A stretch of 64,000 bases of DNA. It comes from Phycicoccus sp. HDW14 (GTDB lineage Bacteria > Actinomycetota > Actinomycetes > Actinomycetales > Dermatophilaceae). Under the pieces are notes generated by a model, which saw only the letters and a program-made list of their open reading frames with translations, did no database searches and had not been told where the DNA came from. Below, one piece after another: positions 29,165 to 37,115 of the stretch (its first letter is position 1; each line of letters begins with the position of its first letter). Location of the stretch: NCBI RefSeq assembly GCF_011383005.1, contig NZ_CP049935.1, positions 2,418,001 to 2,482,000 of the forward strand. The letters are read 5' to 3'. Both the position numbers and the translations under genes were made by a program.

Positions 29165-29422
29165 CTAGGCGTCCTCGTCGAAAGTCGGCGGCAGAGGTCG
29201 CTCGCCCATCCCTGCTCGCGGTGGTTGCGGCGTTCGCCTCCACCATGCTCCGCGCCCGGGGCCGACGGACCCCGGGCCATACGTGCCCCGGCCCGTGCGG
29301 ATGCTCTTGTCGAAGGCGGGGAGCTCTTCACCGTGCGTCGGCCGGTGAACCCACGGGAGACGTAGCGCTCCGTGGGCGAGGTCCCGGCCTACCAGCTCTC
29401 GGACGCGGCGGAAAGCTTTCAT
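29165..29422 (-). CDS. Doubtful hypothetical ORF
   Basis: 85 codons, rich in Arg, Gly and Pro (GRGTYGPGSVGPGRGAWWRR). No recognised domain, no signal, no clear ribosome site. It fills the 272-base gap between DUF1697 and the low-GC small protein. I keep it only because the gap is otherwise empty; it may well be non-coding. Confidence 0.2.
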   Translation of the reverse strand: MKAFRRVRELVGRDLAHGALRLPWVHRPTHGEELPAFDKSIRTGRGTYGPGSVGPGRGAWWRRTPQPPRAGMGERPLPPTFDEDA

Positions 29423-29425
29423 CTC

Positions 29426-29880
29426 TCAGCAGTAGTAAGTGATGTATTGAGCAGACTGAATCGCCTCGTGCACGTCGTAGTTCGCCCATCCGTCCGTGAT
29501 CACGCGGTAGGTATACGTTCCGGCACCGGTGCAGTTGTAGACCGTTGACCTTTCGAGCCAGGCATGGTTCGTGGATGACGCACTGAGAGAAGCGCGATTC
29601 GTCCACAGGCCCAAGCCTTTGTAGGACTGAATCGTCACTTTGATCGATGTCTGGAGATAGCCGGTCCCTGAGCATGATTGAAAACCGTAGCCATTGACCC
29701 GAGAACTTCCATAGCCCGGGTTGGCCGCATAGATCGTGCAAACCCATGTTGCCGAAGCGAGTCGTGGATCTTGTCGGCCGGCGCCCGCGAGACGTGACTG
29801 AGCGGCGCCACGACCACTAGAAGTTGCGGCACCCGTCGGAAGGTCGTCCGAGAACGCATCCGCAGCTCGTCGGCTCTTCC
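29426..29880 (-). CDS. Small Cys-containing secreted-type protein in low-GC DNA (start damaged)
   Basis: The last ~110 residues, from ATWVCTIYAANPGYG to AQYITYYC, look like real protein: Tyr/Ser/Gly-rich with four cysteines, the last one being the final residue, as in small disulfide-bonded exported actinobacterial proteins. Base composition is near 52% GC against about 73% around it, and codon use is plainly foreign. The in-frame upstream part is junk-like, but another frame just upstream (about 29805-29860) reads MRSRTTFRRVPQLLVVVA, a plausible signal peptide; one frameshift near 29815 would join them. Likely horizontally acquired. Function unknown. Confidence 0.55.
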
Positions 29881-29979
29881 TGTCGCCGGGGTCACAGGCA
29901 GGCCAGCGAGGTGCAGGTGTCATTGCCCTTGCCGTCGCCGGGTCCGGAGAAGGTCATCGACGGGGAAGGAGCGACGTCG

Positions 29980-30012
29980 CGAGGCCCCCCGCTCGGTGGA
30001 GCGGGGGCCTCG
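29980..30012. terminator. Terminator hairpin after the MFS gene
   Basis: Arms CGAGGCCCCC(C)GCTC (29980-29994) and GAGCGGGGGCCTCG (29999-30012) with a 4-nt loop and one bulged C. Lies about 22 bases past the end of the minus-strand MFS gene. Confidence 0.75.
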
Positions 30013-30034
30013 TCCCGACGTGGCGACCGGTGGG

Positions 30035-31711
30035 TCAGCGCACGCCGGCGGGCTCCGACGCCCTGCCCGTCGGAGCGGTCTCGGGGCGCCGGGCGCCGTC
30101 GTGGTCGGGTGCGCTCGACGACAACGTGTCGAGCAGCTCGTGCCCGAGCTCCTCGGCGGTCTCGGCCGGCGTCTCCTCGTGGTTGCTGTCGCGCAGCGGG
30201 ATGGCCTGGATGGCCAGCGTCGCGAGCAGCACGAGCGCGACGATGGGCAGGCCCATGAGGAAGACCTGGTGCAGCTGGTCGGCGAGGCCCTGGCGGACCG
30301 CCGTGGCGACGGCGGGCGGCAGCTGGGACAGGGCGGACGGGTCGAGCACCGACCCGGCGCTCGCGGCACCCTCGGGCATCGAGGCGGCCGCCCCGGCCGG
30401 GAGGTGCGAGGCGATCGCGCCGCCGAGGCCACTGGTCAGCACGGTGCCGAAGACCGCGATGCCGACCGTCGAACCGACGTTGCGGAAGAACTGGCTCGAG
30501 GCGGTCGCCACCCCGAGGTCGCGCTTCTCGGCCGCGTTCTGCACGACGAGGGTGTACTGCTGCATCGCCATCCCGATCCCGATGCCGAGCACGACCATGG
30601 CCAGGGTCAGCTGGGTCTGCGTGGAGTCGAAGGTCAGCCGGGTCAGCAGCCAGATGCCGGCGCCCATGACGACGACACCGACGGCCATGAACGGCTTGTA
30701 GACGCCGGTCCTCGTGATGACCAGCCCGGTGAGGATGCCCATGACGATGAGGCCGACCATGAGCGGGGCGAGGATGAGGCCGGAGTTCGTCGCGTCGACG
30801 CCGAGCACGCCCTGGGCGAAGACCGGGATGTAGATGATCGAGCCGAACATCACCATGGCCAGGCCGAAGCTCGCGATGTTGGCCGCCGTGAACACGCGGG
30901 ACCGGAAGAGGCGCAGCGGGATCACCGGCTCCTCGGCGCGGTTCTCGGCGAACACGAAGGCGACGAGACCCACGACGCCGACCACGTAGAGCCCGATGAC
31001 GGTCGCCGAGCCCCACGGGTAGGACGTGCCGCCCCACGAGGTGGCGAGCAGGACCGCGGTGAGCCCGATGGCGAGCGTGGCGATGCCCCAGCTGTCGACC
31101 TTCGCCTCACGACGCTCGTGCGGCAGGTGGAGGAAGCGCAGGATGAAGCCGGTGGCGACGACACCGATCGGGATGCCGGCGAAGAACAGCCAGCGCCAGC
31201 CCCAGTGGTCGGTGATGAAGCCGCCCGCGAGCGGACCCGCGACCGAGGTGACGCCGAAGACGGCGCCCATGAGGCCCTGGTACTTGCCGCGCTGACGCGG
31301 CGGGATGATGTCACCGATGATGGTCTGCGACAGCGGCATCACCGTTCCCATGCCGAGGCCCTGGATGGCGCGCGCGGCGACGAGCACCCAGAAGCTCTGG
31401 GCGAAGCCGGCCACGAGCGAGCCGACCATGAAGACGACGAGCCCGGCGATGTAGAAGCCGCGCCGGCCGTAGAGGTCGGAGAACTTGCCGACGATCGGGA
31501 CGGTGATCGCCGAGACGAGGAGGGCGGCGGTGGCGACCCAGCTGTAGTGGTCCATCCCCCCGAGCTCGGAGACGATGCGCGGCATCGCCGGCCCGACGAT
31601 GGTCTGGCTGACGGAGGCGACGAGCATGCCGAGCATCAGCCCGACGAAGACGCGCGAGGCCTCCGGGCTGAGCCTGTACGGCTGCGTGGCCGTCGTGGTG
31701 GCGGTGGTCAT
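30035..31711 (-). CDS. MFS multidrug exporter, DHA2 (EmrB/QacA) family
   Basis: 558 aa with about 14 hydrophobic helices. First helix VFVGLMLGMLVASVSQTIVGPAMP carries the DHA2 motif D1-like region; loop 2-3 GKFSDLYGRRGFY is motif A; AARAIQGLGMGTVMPLSQTI is motif B and GPLAGGFITDHWGWRWLF motif C, which marks antiporters. Acidic C-terminal tail. Its stop/start overlaps by an ATG/TGA pair with... the upstream marR-type gene (31708-31711), so the repressor and pump form one transcript, a classic self-regulated drug-efflux operon. Confidence 0.94.
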   Translation of the reverse strand: MTTATTTATQPYRLSPEASRVFVGLMLGMLVASVSQTIVGPAMPRIVSELGGMDHYSWVATAALLVSAITVPIVGKFSDLYGRRGFYIAGLVVFMVGSLVAGFAQSFWVLVAARAIQGLGMGTVMPLSQTIIGDIIPPRQRGKYQGLMGAVFGVTSVAGPLAGGFITDHWGWRWLFFAGIPIGVVATGFILRFLHLPHERREAKVDSWGIATLAIGLTAVLLATSWGGTSYPWGSATVIGLYVVGVVGLVAFVFAENRAEEPVIPLRLFRSRVFTAANIASFGLAMVMFGSIIYIPVFAQGVLGVDATNSGLILAPLMVGLIVMGILTGLVITRTGVYKPFMAVGVVVMGAGIWLLTRLTFDSTQTQLTLAMVVLGIGIGMAMQQYTLVVQNAAEKRDLGVATASSQFFRNVGSTVGIAVFGTVLTSGLGGAIASHLPAGAAASMPEGAASAGSVLDPSALSQLPPAVATAVRQGLADQLHQVFLMGLPIVALVLLATLAIQAIPLRDSNHEETPAETAEELGHELLDTLSSSAPDHDGARRPETAPTGRASEPAGVR

Positions 31712-32208
31712 GCGGGGGTCCTTTCACGGACGGGCGTACCGGTGGTGGTGGTGGGGCCCGCGACGCTGCGGACGGGGTGGTCGGCGGCGACCTCGCTGAG
31801 GGCGGCCTGGAGCCGCCCGAGGAGCTCGGCGAGGGTGGCGCGGTCGGCGGCGGACCAGTCGTGGAGGGCGATGCCGACGAGCTCCTCGCGACGGCGGCGC
31901 TCGTCCTCGAGCACCTCGCGCCCGGTCGGCGTGAGGTCGACGAGCTGGGCGCGACGGTCCTCCGGGTCGGGCGTGCGGGCGAGGAAGCCGCGCTCGACGA
32001 GCGTGCTCACCCGGCGGCTGGTCGTCGACTGGTCGAGCCCGACGGCGTCGGCGAGGTCGCAGGCCCGGCCGGCGCCGCGCTTGGCGGTGAGCGCGAGGAG
32101 CGTGTACTCCGGGCGGCTCACCGGGCCGTCGACGAGGTGCGCCCGGGCGAGGAGGCCGAACATCGCCGACAGGTGCTCGGTGACGAGCGGGTCAGCGGTT
32201 GGTTGCAT
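31708..32208 (-). CDS. MarR family transcriptional regulator
   Basis: 166 aa from ATG 32208. Winged helix visible: RACDLADAVGLDQSTTSRRVSTLVERGFLARTPDPEDRRAQLVDLTPTG, with the DxRxx wing. First gene of the operon with the DHA2 pump and divergent from a TetR gene over 61 AT-rich bases that contain the operator-like TGCAC-TCT-GTGCA. Probably represses its own operon and is released by a pump substrate (inference). Confidence 0.93.
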   Translation of the reverse strand: MQPTADPLVTEHLSAMFGLLARAHLVDGPVSRPEYTLLALTAKRGAGRACDLADAVGLDQSTTSRRVSTLVERGFLARTPDPEDRRAQLVDLTPTGREVLEDERRRREELVGIALHDWSAADRATLAELLGRLQAALSEVAADHPVRSVAGPTTTTGTPVRERTPA

Positions 32209-32269
32209 GACACAAGCATATATCTTTCTGCACTCTGTGCAAAATCCAGCACAGGGCCATACTGGGCGC
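32209..32269. promoter_or_regulatory. Divergent promoter/operator between MarR and TetR genes
   Basis: AT-rich 61-base gap. Palindrome TGCAC-TCT-GTGCA at 32229-32241 overlaps a TTGCAC -35 box for the marR direction. CATACT at 32258-32263 lies 6 nt before the tetR ATG, a leaderless-type start. A regulator on the palindrome could control both genes. Confidence 0.6.
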
Positions 32270-32869
32270 ATGACGACCGGTGCGGGTCCCGGGCCGGGGC
32301 TCCGGGACCGCAAGAAGGAGGAGACGCGCCTGCGGCTGCACACCACCGCACTGCGCCTCGCCGTCGAGCGCGGCGTCGGGGCCGTGACCGTCGAGGAGAT
32401 CGCCGCGGTCGCGGAGGTCTCGCCGCGCACCTTCTTCAACTACTTCGCGACGAAGGAGGACGCTCTCGTCAACACCGACGCCGGGCGGGCCGCGGCCACC
32501 CACGCCGCCGTCCTCGCCCGTCCCGCCGAGGAGTCACCCGCGGAGGCCCTGCGCGCCGTGCTCACCGAGCACGTGCGCGCCCTGGAGGCCGACCGCGACC
32601 TGTGGCGGATGCGCAGCGAGCTCGCCGCCCGCTCCCCCGAGCTCGCGGCCCGGGCCGCCGGGGCCGGGGAGCGCTTCGAGAGCGCCCTCGTCGATGCCGC
32701 CTACGCGCGGGCGGGCACCGACCCCGCGCGCGACCTCCTGCCGGGCCTCACCGCGCGGGTCGCGATGGCCGCGGTGCGCGCGGCCTACCAGCAGCACCGG
32801 CTCGCCGGCCAGGAGGGCTCGCTCGCCGACCGGCTGGCGACCGCCTTCGACGCCGCCGGCCTCCGCTGA
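32270..32869 (+). CDS. TetR family transcriptional regulator
   Basis: 199 aa. N-terminal HTH: KKEETRLRLHTTALRLAVERG then VTVEEIAAVAEVSPRTFFNYFATKEDAL, the standard TetR DNA-binding unit. The C-terminal ligand domain is Ala/Arg-rich and of the MftR-like C-terminal type. Divergent from the MarR-pump operon, which is its most likely target besides itself. Confidence 0.93.
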   Translation: MTTGAGPGPGLRDRKKEETRLRLHTTALRLAVERGVGAVTVEEIAAVAEVSPRTFFNYFATKEDALVNTDAGRAAATHAAVLARPAEESPAEALRAVLTEHVRALEADRDLWRMRSELAARSPELAARAAGAGERFESALVDAAYARAGTDPARDLLPGLTARVAMAAVRAAYQQHRLAGQEGSLADRLATAFDAAGLR

Positions 32870-32913
32870 GCCCCCACTTCGCGAACGTGTGTGAACCCGC
32901 CGGTTTTTCCCGG

Positions 32914-34212
32914 TGTCATGTGACAGGACGTTTCGGACGGGGTGTGTCAGGACCTTTCGGACAGTGTGGGTTTCCAGGTGCTGCGGTTTTGGTAGCGGTG
33001 GCGGGGGTCGATCCGTATCCGCGCGATGACGAGGGTGTCGTGGGTGATGACGGCGTCGTGGCCGTCCCGGACGATGGTGACGGTGGCTGCGGCCCAGGCG
33101 CTGCCGATGCTGGTGACCGCGTCGCCGCCGAGGTTGACGTGCCCGTTGGCAGCCACGACGCGCCGGGTGACGGTGGCCCTTCCGGGCAGTGGGGTCGGGG
33201 CGGGAGTGGCCTTGGGGCTGGCGGTGTACCGCTCGTGGGGGTTTGGTCGGGGTCCAGGCCTTGGTGAGGGCGGTCGGTGTTGAAGAGCAGGTCGTAGGCG
33301 TCGACGAGCCGTTGCAGCGCCTCGATGGTGGTGGCCGGGTCCCGCGCGGTCAGCCACCGGCTCAGTGGTTGCCAGTCGCGTTCCTTCTTGCCCAGGGTTT
33401 GCGGGTGGCCCGCAGTGGAGCTGACGGTGTGAGTGCCCACGGCGTGGACCTGGGCCTCGAACGTGCCCATCGCCCCGGTGATCCGGCGGGCATTGAACGC
33501 CAGCGAGTTGTCGGTGAGCAGCATCGCCGGTGGGCCGTGGCGGGTGGCGCACCTGCTGAACAAGGTCCAGGCGTCGGCGCTGTTCTCTGACCTGGCGACC
33601 CGGGTGCCCAGGATGAACCGGGAGTGGTCGTCGATGATCCGCAGCAGGCACACCGTCCTACCGTCGGCCAGGAGCCACTGCTTGCCGTCCAGCTGCCAGC
33701 ACGCGTTCGGGCGTGGATGCTCAAAGCGGCGGAAGGACGCCCGGGGCCGCTTCGCCGGTTGGGGATCGACCAGCCCGGCGCGGACCAGGACCCGGTGGAT
33801 GGTCCGAGCGTCGGGGACGGCGGGGACCTCACGGCGCCTGAGCCGCGAGCCGATGCTGCGTGCCCCATCGTCCCAGCCGGCCCTCCTGAGCGCGTCACGC
33901 TCGGCGACGATCAGGTCCACCATCGGTTGGGGTGTCGCTGTCGGAGAGAAATGAGGCCGGCTGGAGTCATCGAGCAACCCCTCCAGGCCGCGTTCCCTGA
34001 AACGGCGCCGATACCGGTAGTACGAGTCCCGGCTCAGGCCCAGCTCGGCGCACTTCGCGCTCACCGTGCCTCCCGCCTCCACGGCGTTCAAGAACGCCAC
34101 CGCCAAGCGTGCATCCATCGCCACCGACTTCCCGGCCATGAGCAATGCTCGGCCAACTCGGTGTCCGAAAGGTCCTGTCACATACCTGTCCGAAAGGTCC
34201 TGTCACTCAATA
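32914..34212. mobile_element. IS481-family insertion sequence, 1299 bp
   Basis: Bounded by 14-bp direct repeats CCGGTTTTTCCCGG (32900-32913 and 34213-34226), taken as the target duplication. Each terminus carries two tandem copies of a GTGACAGGACCTTTCGGAC-like motif, in inverted orientation at the two ends (about 32919-32963 and 34163-34207). One transposase gene inside on the minus strand. Only a single frameshift separates it from an intact element. Confidence 0.9.
32947..34139 (-). CDS. IS481 family transposase (frameshifted)
   Basis: 397 aa corrected, from ATG 34139. N-terminal helix-turn-helix (GGTVSAKCAELGLSRDSYYRYR), then the DDE integrase core: first Asp in CWQLDGKQW, second in MLLTDNSLAF, Glu in LGKKERDW. 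The C-terminal beta-rich domain (VNLGGDAVTSIG ... THDTLVIARIRID) is in another frame; adding one base in the G5 run 33237-33241 restores it. Typical IS481 layout, including RPHQGLDPDQTP near residue 310. Confidence 0.92.
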
Positions 34213-34231
34213 CCGGTTTTTCCCGGCGTGT

Positions 34232-35290
34232 TCACACACGTTCGTGGAGAACGGGGTGCGCGGTCGACACCGTCGTCGCGGCGCCCCGGCCGAAGACGAA
34301 GCGGCGCTGGACCGTGTACGAGACCGCCAGCAGCAGGGCCTCGGTCAGCACCTTGCCGACGAGCAGCGCCAGGCCGAGCCCGACGACGAGCACGTGCATC
34401 AGCGCGGCGTTGGCCGCGAGGACGACGGCGACCAGGCCCGCGTAGCGCAGCGCGCTCGTCGAGGACCCGCGACCGAAGACGAAGTGCCGGTTGGTGCGGT
34501 AGTTGACCGTCGCGCTCGCGACCCGGGCCCCGACGACGGACAGCAGGAGGCTCCCGGTGAGGACGTGCAGCAGCACGAGCAGCGTGTAGTCGACGGCGGC
34601 CGCGACGAGCGAGGAGGCCGCGAAGCGGGCCATCGGCGCGTACACCCGCAACGAGTCGCGGACCGGCCGGAAGTGCGACGAGGAGTTGCCGTCGAGGTAG
34701 ACGGTGCGGATCGGCACCTCGACGACGGCGTGCCCGGCGCCGTGGGCCCGCAGCAGGAGCTCCAGCTCGTACTCGAAGCGCTCGCCCTCGACCTCGCACA
34801 GCCAGCCGAGCATCTCGGCGGGGTACGCCCGCAGCCCGGTCTGGGTGTCGGAGAGGTCGATCCCCGTCGTGAGCACGAACAGCCGACGGGTCACGGCGTT
34901 GCCGAACCGGCTGCGGCTCGGCACCGGCCCGGAGAACTGCCGGACCCCGAGGACCATCGCCCGGCGCGACCCGGCGACCCGGGCCGCGACCGCCAGCACG
35001 TCGTCGGGGGTGTGCTGGCCGTCGCTGTCGGCGCACACGACGTCCTCGCCGGGCCAGCGCGTCGCGGCCTCGCGGAACCCCGTCTTGAGCGCTCGCCCCT
35101 TGCCCCGGTTGACGTCGTGGTGCACGACGACCGCCCCGGTCGCGGTGGCGTCGGCGAAGACCTCGGCGCACGCCGGCCCGCTGCCGTCGTCGACGACGAG
35201 CACGTGCAGGTCGGGGCGGGCGGCGCGCAGGTCGCGGACGAGGGCGACCAGCCGGCCGTCGGGCTCGAAGGCGGGGACGAGGACGATCAC
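34232..35290 (-). CDS. GT2 glycosyltransferase fused to GtrA-like membrane domain
   Basis: 352 aa. N-terminal GT-A domain of the dolichyl-phosphate-mannose synthase type (1-215): VLVVDDGSG, DVNRGKGRALKTGF, ADSDGQHTPDD (DxD-type metal site) and LSDTQTGLRAYP. C-terminal GtrA-like domain (~225-345) with four helices, starting RFAASSLVAAAVDYTLL. Likely loads a sugar on a polyprenyl phosphate and helps flip it. The final codons (HERV stop) lie in the arm of the palindromic repeat. Next to the phosphodiester glycosidase gene 10 bases away. Confidence 0.92.
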   Translation of the reverse strand: MIVLVPAFEPDGRLVALVRDLRAARPDLHVLVVDDGSGPACAEVFADATATGAVVVHHDVNRGKGRALKTGFREAATRWPGEDVVCADSDGQHTPDDVLAVAARVAGSRRAMVLGVRQFSGPVPSRSRFGNAVTRRLFVLTTGIDLSDTQTGLRAYPAEMLGWLCEVEGERFEYELELLLRAHGAGHAVVEVPIRTVYLDGNSSSHFRPVRDSLRVYAPMARFAASSLVAAAVDYTLLVLLHVLTGSLLLSVVGARVASATVNYRTNRHFVFGRGSSTSALRYAGLVAVVLAANAALMHVLVVGLGLALLVGKVLTEALLLAVSYTVQRRFVFGRGAATTVSTAHPVLHERV

Positions 35291-35300
35291 GACGCGCCCC

Positions 35301-36298
35301 TCAGGCCCCGACGTAGAGGATGTCGGAGGTGCCGCGCTCCTGGCCCCTGCCGAGCGGGTTGTTCACGAGGTCCCCGTCGAAGACCATCGCGCTCGAGCCG
35401 CCGCCGTCGAGGTTGTAGGCGACCCGGGCCCCGCGGTCGACGAAGACCTGGGCGAACTCGCTCATCCCGATGCCGCGGCTGTAGCCGGTGGACCGGCCGT
35501 CGGCGACGATGACGAGGACGCGGTTCGTGTCGACCAGCCCGATGCCGGTGCGCGGCTGGTTGCCCTGCACCGAGTGGTTGCCGAAGTTCGTGTCGACCTC
35601 GACCGAGTCGATGCCGTCGACCACCGCGCCGCCGTCGACGAGCCCGGGACCGAACGAGAGCGTCTGCCACACACCGTCGGCGACGAGGGTCTTGGCGTTC
35701 GTCGCCGTCTCGTCGTAGAGGCGCATCGACCCGTCGCGGTACCAGGCGAGTCCCTGGCGCGCCCCCTCGTCGCGGTAGGCGACCCCGTTGCGCACGACGA
35801 TCCCGTTGTCGCGGAACCCGTAGTAGTCGCCGTTGACGGCCCACACCGCGTTCACGGAGGAGGCGATGGCGCTCGGGACCTCGATGATGTTCTGCCCGAA
35901 CTCGTCGTTCGCGAACGCCGAGCGGAGCACGGTGGCGTCCTTCAGCTGCAGGTCCGCGGTGAAGTAGACCAGCTGGTCGCTCCCGCTGCCGACGACCGTC
36001 TTCGAGATGTCGATCGTCGCGAGGTCGCTCGTGTACGTGGTGCCGGACACGGTGCCACCCGTCGAGGCGGTGGCGGCCGAGGCGACGCCCTGGCTCGCCT
36101 CGTAGGCGCTGGCCGAGGAGACCTCGACGTGGTCGACGACGTACCGCTCCAGCGCCCAGCCGGTGCCCGTCGCGGCGAGCGCGAACAGGCCCGCACCACC
36201 GCCGAGGAGGGCGCGGCGGCCGACGCGGCGGCGCGGGGTGTCCCCTGCCGGCGGCAGCGGGGTGCGGTCGGGGCCAGGGTGCTCGTGGGCTCGTTCAT
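35301..36298 (-). CDS. Exported phosphodiester glycosidase (NAGPA domain) protein (frameshifted)
   Basis: 332 aa corrected, ATG 36298. N-terminus MNEPTSTLAP then, after one missing base in the G4 run 36270-36273, DRTPLPPAGDTPRRRVGRRALLGGGAG in two pieces: an RR-containing signal/anchor (~25-48). The NAGPA domain (~130-330) shows AVNGDYYGFRDNGIVVRNGV, SFGPGLVDGG, TGIGLVDTNRVLVIVADGR and YNLDGGGSSAMVFDG, the family motifs of uncovering-enzyme-like phosphodiester glycosidases. Probably trims or binds phosphodiester-linked glycans at the surface. Divergent from DUF4956 over 202 bases. Confidence 0.88.
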
Positions 36299-36500
36299 GG
36301 GACCACCGTCGAGCCGGCGCCTGTGCCGCGGCTGTCCCCTCCCGGTGGACGGCCGATGACCTCGGACGAGCAGCCGTCGTCGATCTCGTTGAGCCACAAC
36401 TGCATACCCAAAGCCGCGCCACCGACCTCGCACAGTGGCCCCACAGTCGCGACGGGCTCGATGGTTCCCGACACCTTCCCCTCCGACCCAGGAGCCTCCC
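36299..36500. promoter_or_regulatory. Divergent intergenic region before DUF4956
   Basis: 202 bases between two divergent genes, with moderately lower GC near 36385-36420 (AACTGCATACCCAAAG). No clear palindrome. A good AGGAG ribosome site at 36490-36494 supports GTG 36501 for DUF4956. Confidence 0.4.
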
Positions 36501-37115
36501 GTGAGCACCCTGATCGTCTACGCCGCGAACGTCGTGGCCATCTGCCTCCTCGTCTTCGCCCTCTACGTCCCCCGGCACGGCCGGCGCGACCTCGTCGTCG
36601 CCTACCTCGGCGTGAACATCGGGGTGATGGCGGTCGCGTCCGCCCTGCTCGACAGCGCCGTCGGTGCGGGCCTCGGGCTCGGGCTGTTCGGCGTCCTGTC
36701 GATCATCCGGCTGCGCTCCGAGGAGCTGGCCCAGCACGAGGTCGCCTACTACTTCGCGGCCCTGGCCCTCGGCCTGCTCAGCGGCCTCGCGGTCGGTCCG
36801 GTGTGGCTGCCCGTCGCCCTGATGGCCCTGATCGTCGGCGCCCTGTGGCTCGGCGACCACCCCCGGATGCTCCCGCGCCACCGCCGCCGGCTGGTCGTCC
36901 TCGACCACGCGTACGACGACGAGCGCGACGTGGTCACCGCCCTCGAGCAGCGCCTCGGCGCCCCCGTCATCGGCGTGAACGTCCTCAAGGTCGACCACGT
37001 CAACGACGCGACGACCGTCGACGTCCGCTTCCGGGCACCGCTCGCCTCCCCCGTCCCGACCGAGGGCTCGGACGCCCCCGTGCCGGTCCGGCGCACCACG
37101 GTGGTCGTGCCGTGA
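36501..37115 (+). CDS. DUF4956 membrane protein
   Basis: 204 aa from GTG. About four hydrophobic segments in the first 120 residues with the family hallmark LGLGLFGVLSIIRLRSEELAQHEVAYYFAALALG, here quoted in two parts: GLFGVLSIIRLRSEEL and QHEVAYYFAALALG. A soluble C-terminal part (RRRLVVLDHAYDDE onward) resembles MgtC-like ACT domains. Overlaps the VTC gene by 4 bases (GTGA). DUF4956 proteins are repeatedly found with VTC-domain proteins in bacteria. Confidence 0.88.
   Translation: MSTLIVYAANVVAICLLVFALYVPRHGRRDLVVAYLGVNIGVMAVASALLDSAVGAGLGLGLFGVLSIIRLRSEELAQHEVAYYFAALALGLLSGLAVGPVWLPVALMALIVGALWLGDHPRMLPRHRRRLVVLDHAYDDERDVVTALEQRLGAPVIGVNVLKVDHVNDATTVDVRFRAPLASPVPTEGSDAPVPVRRTTVVVP

Larger units (their letters stand above)
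32882..34244. repeat. Palindromic repeat, second copy, split by the IS element
   Basis: Left arm 32882-32903 and right arm 34223-34244 pair at 21 of 22 positions once the IS and one target duplicate are removed; loop is a T5 stretch. It matches the intact copy at 8089-8136. Before insertion it lay between the convergent TetR and glycosyltransferase genes, a bidirectional terminator position. Confidence 0.8.

Noticed and set aside
29154..34244. Integrative island or prophage
   Set aside because: Only one IS and one low-GC gene are seen; no integrase, att repeats or phage genes, and the pump and regulators have host-like composition.
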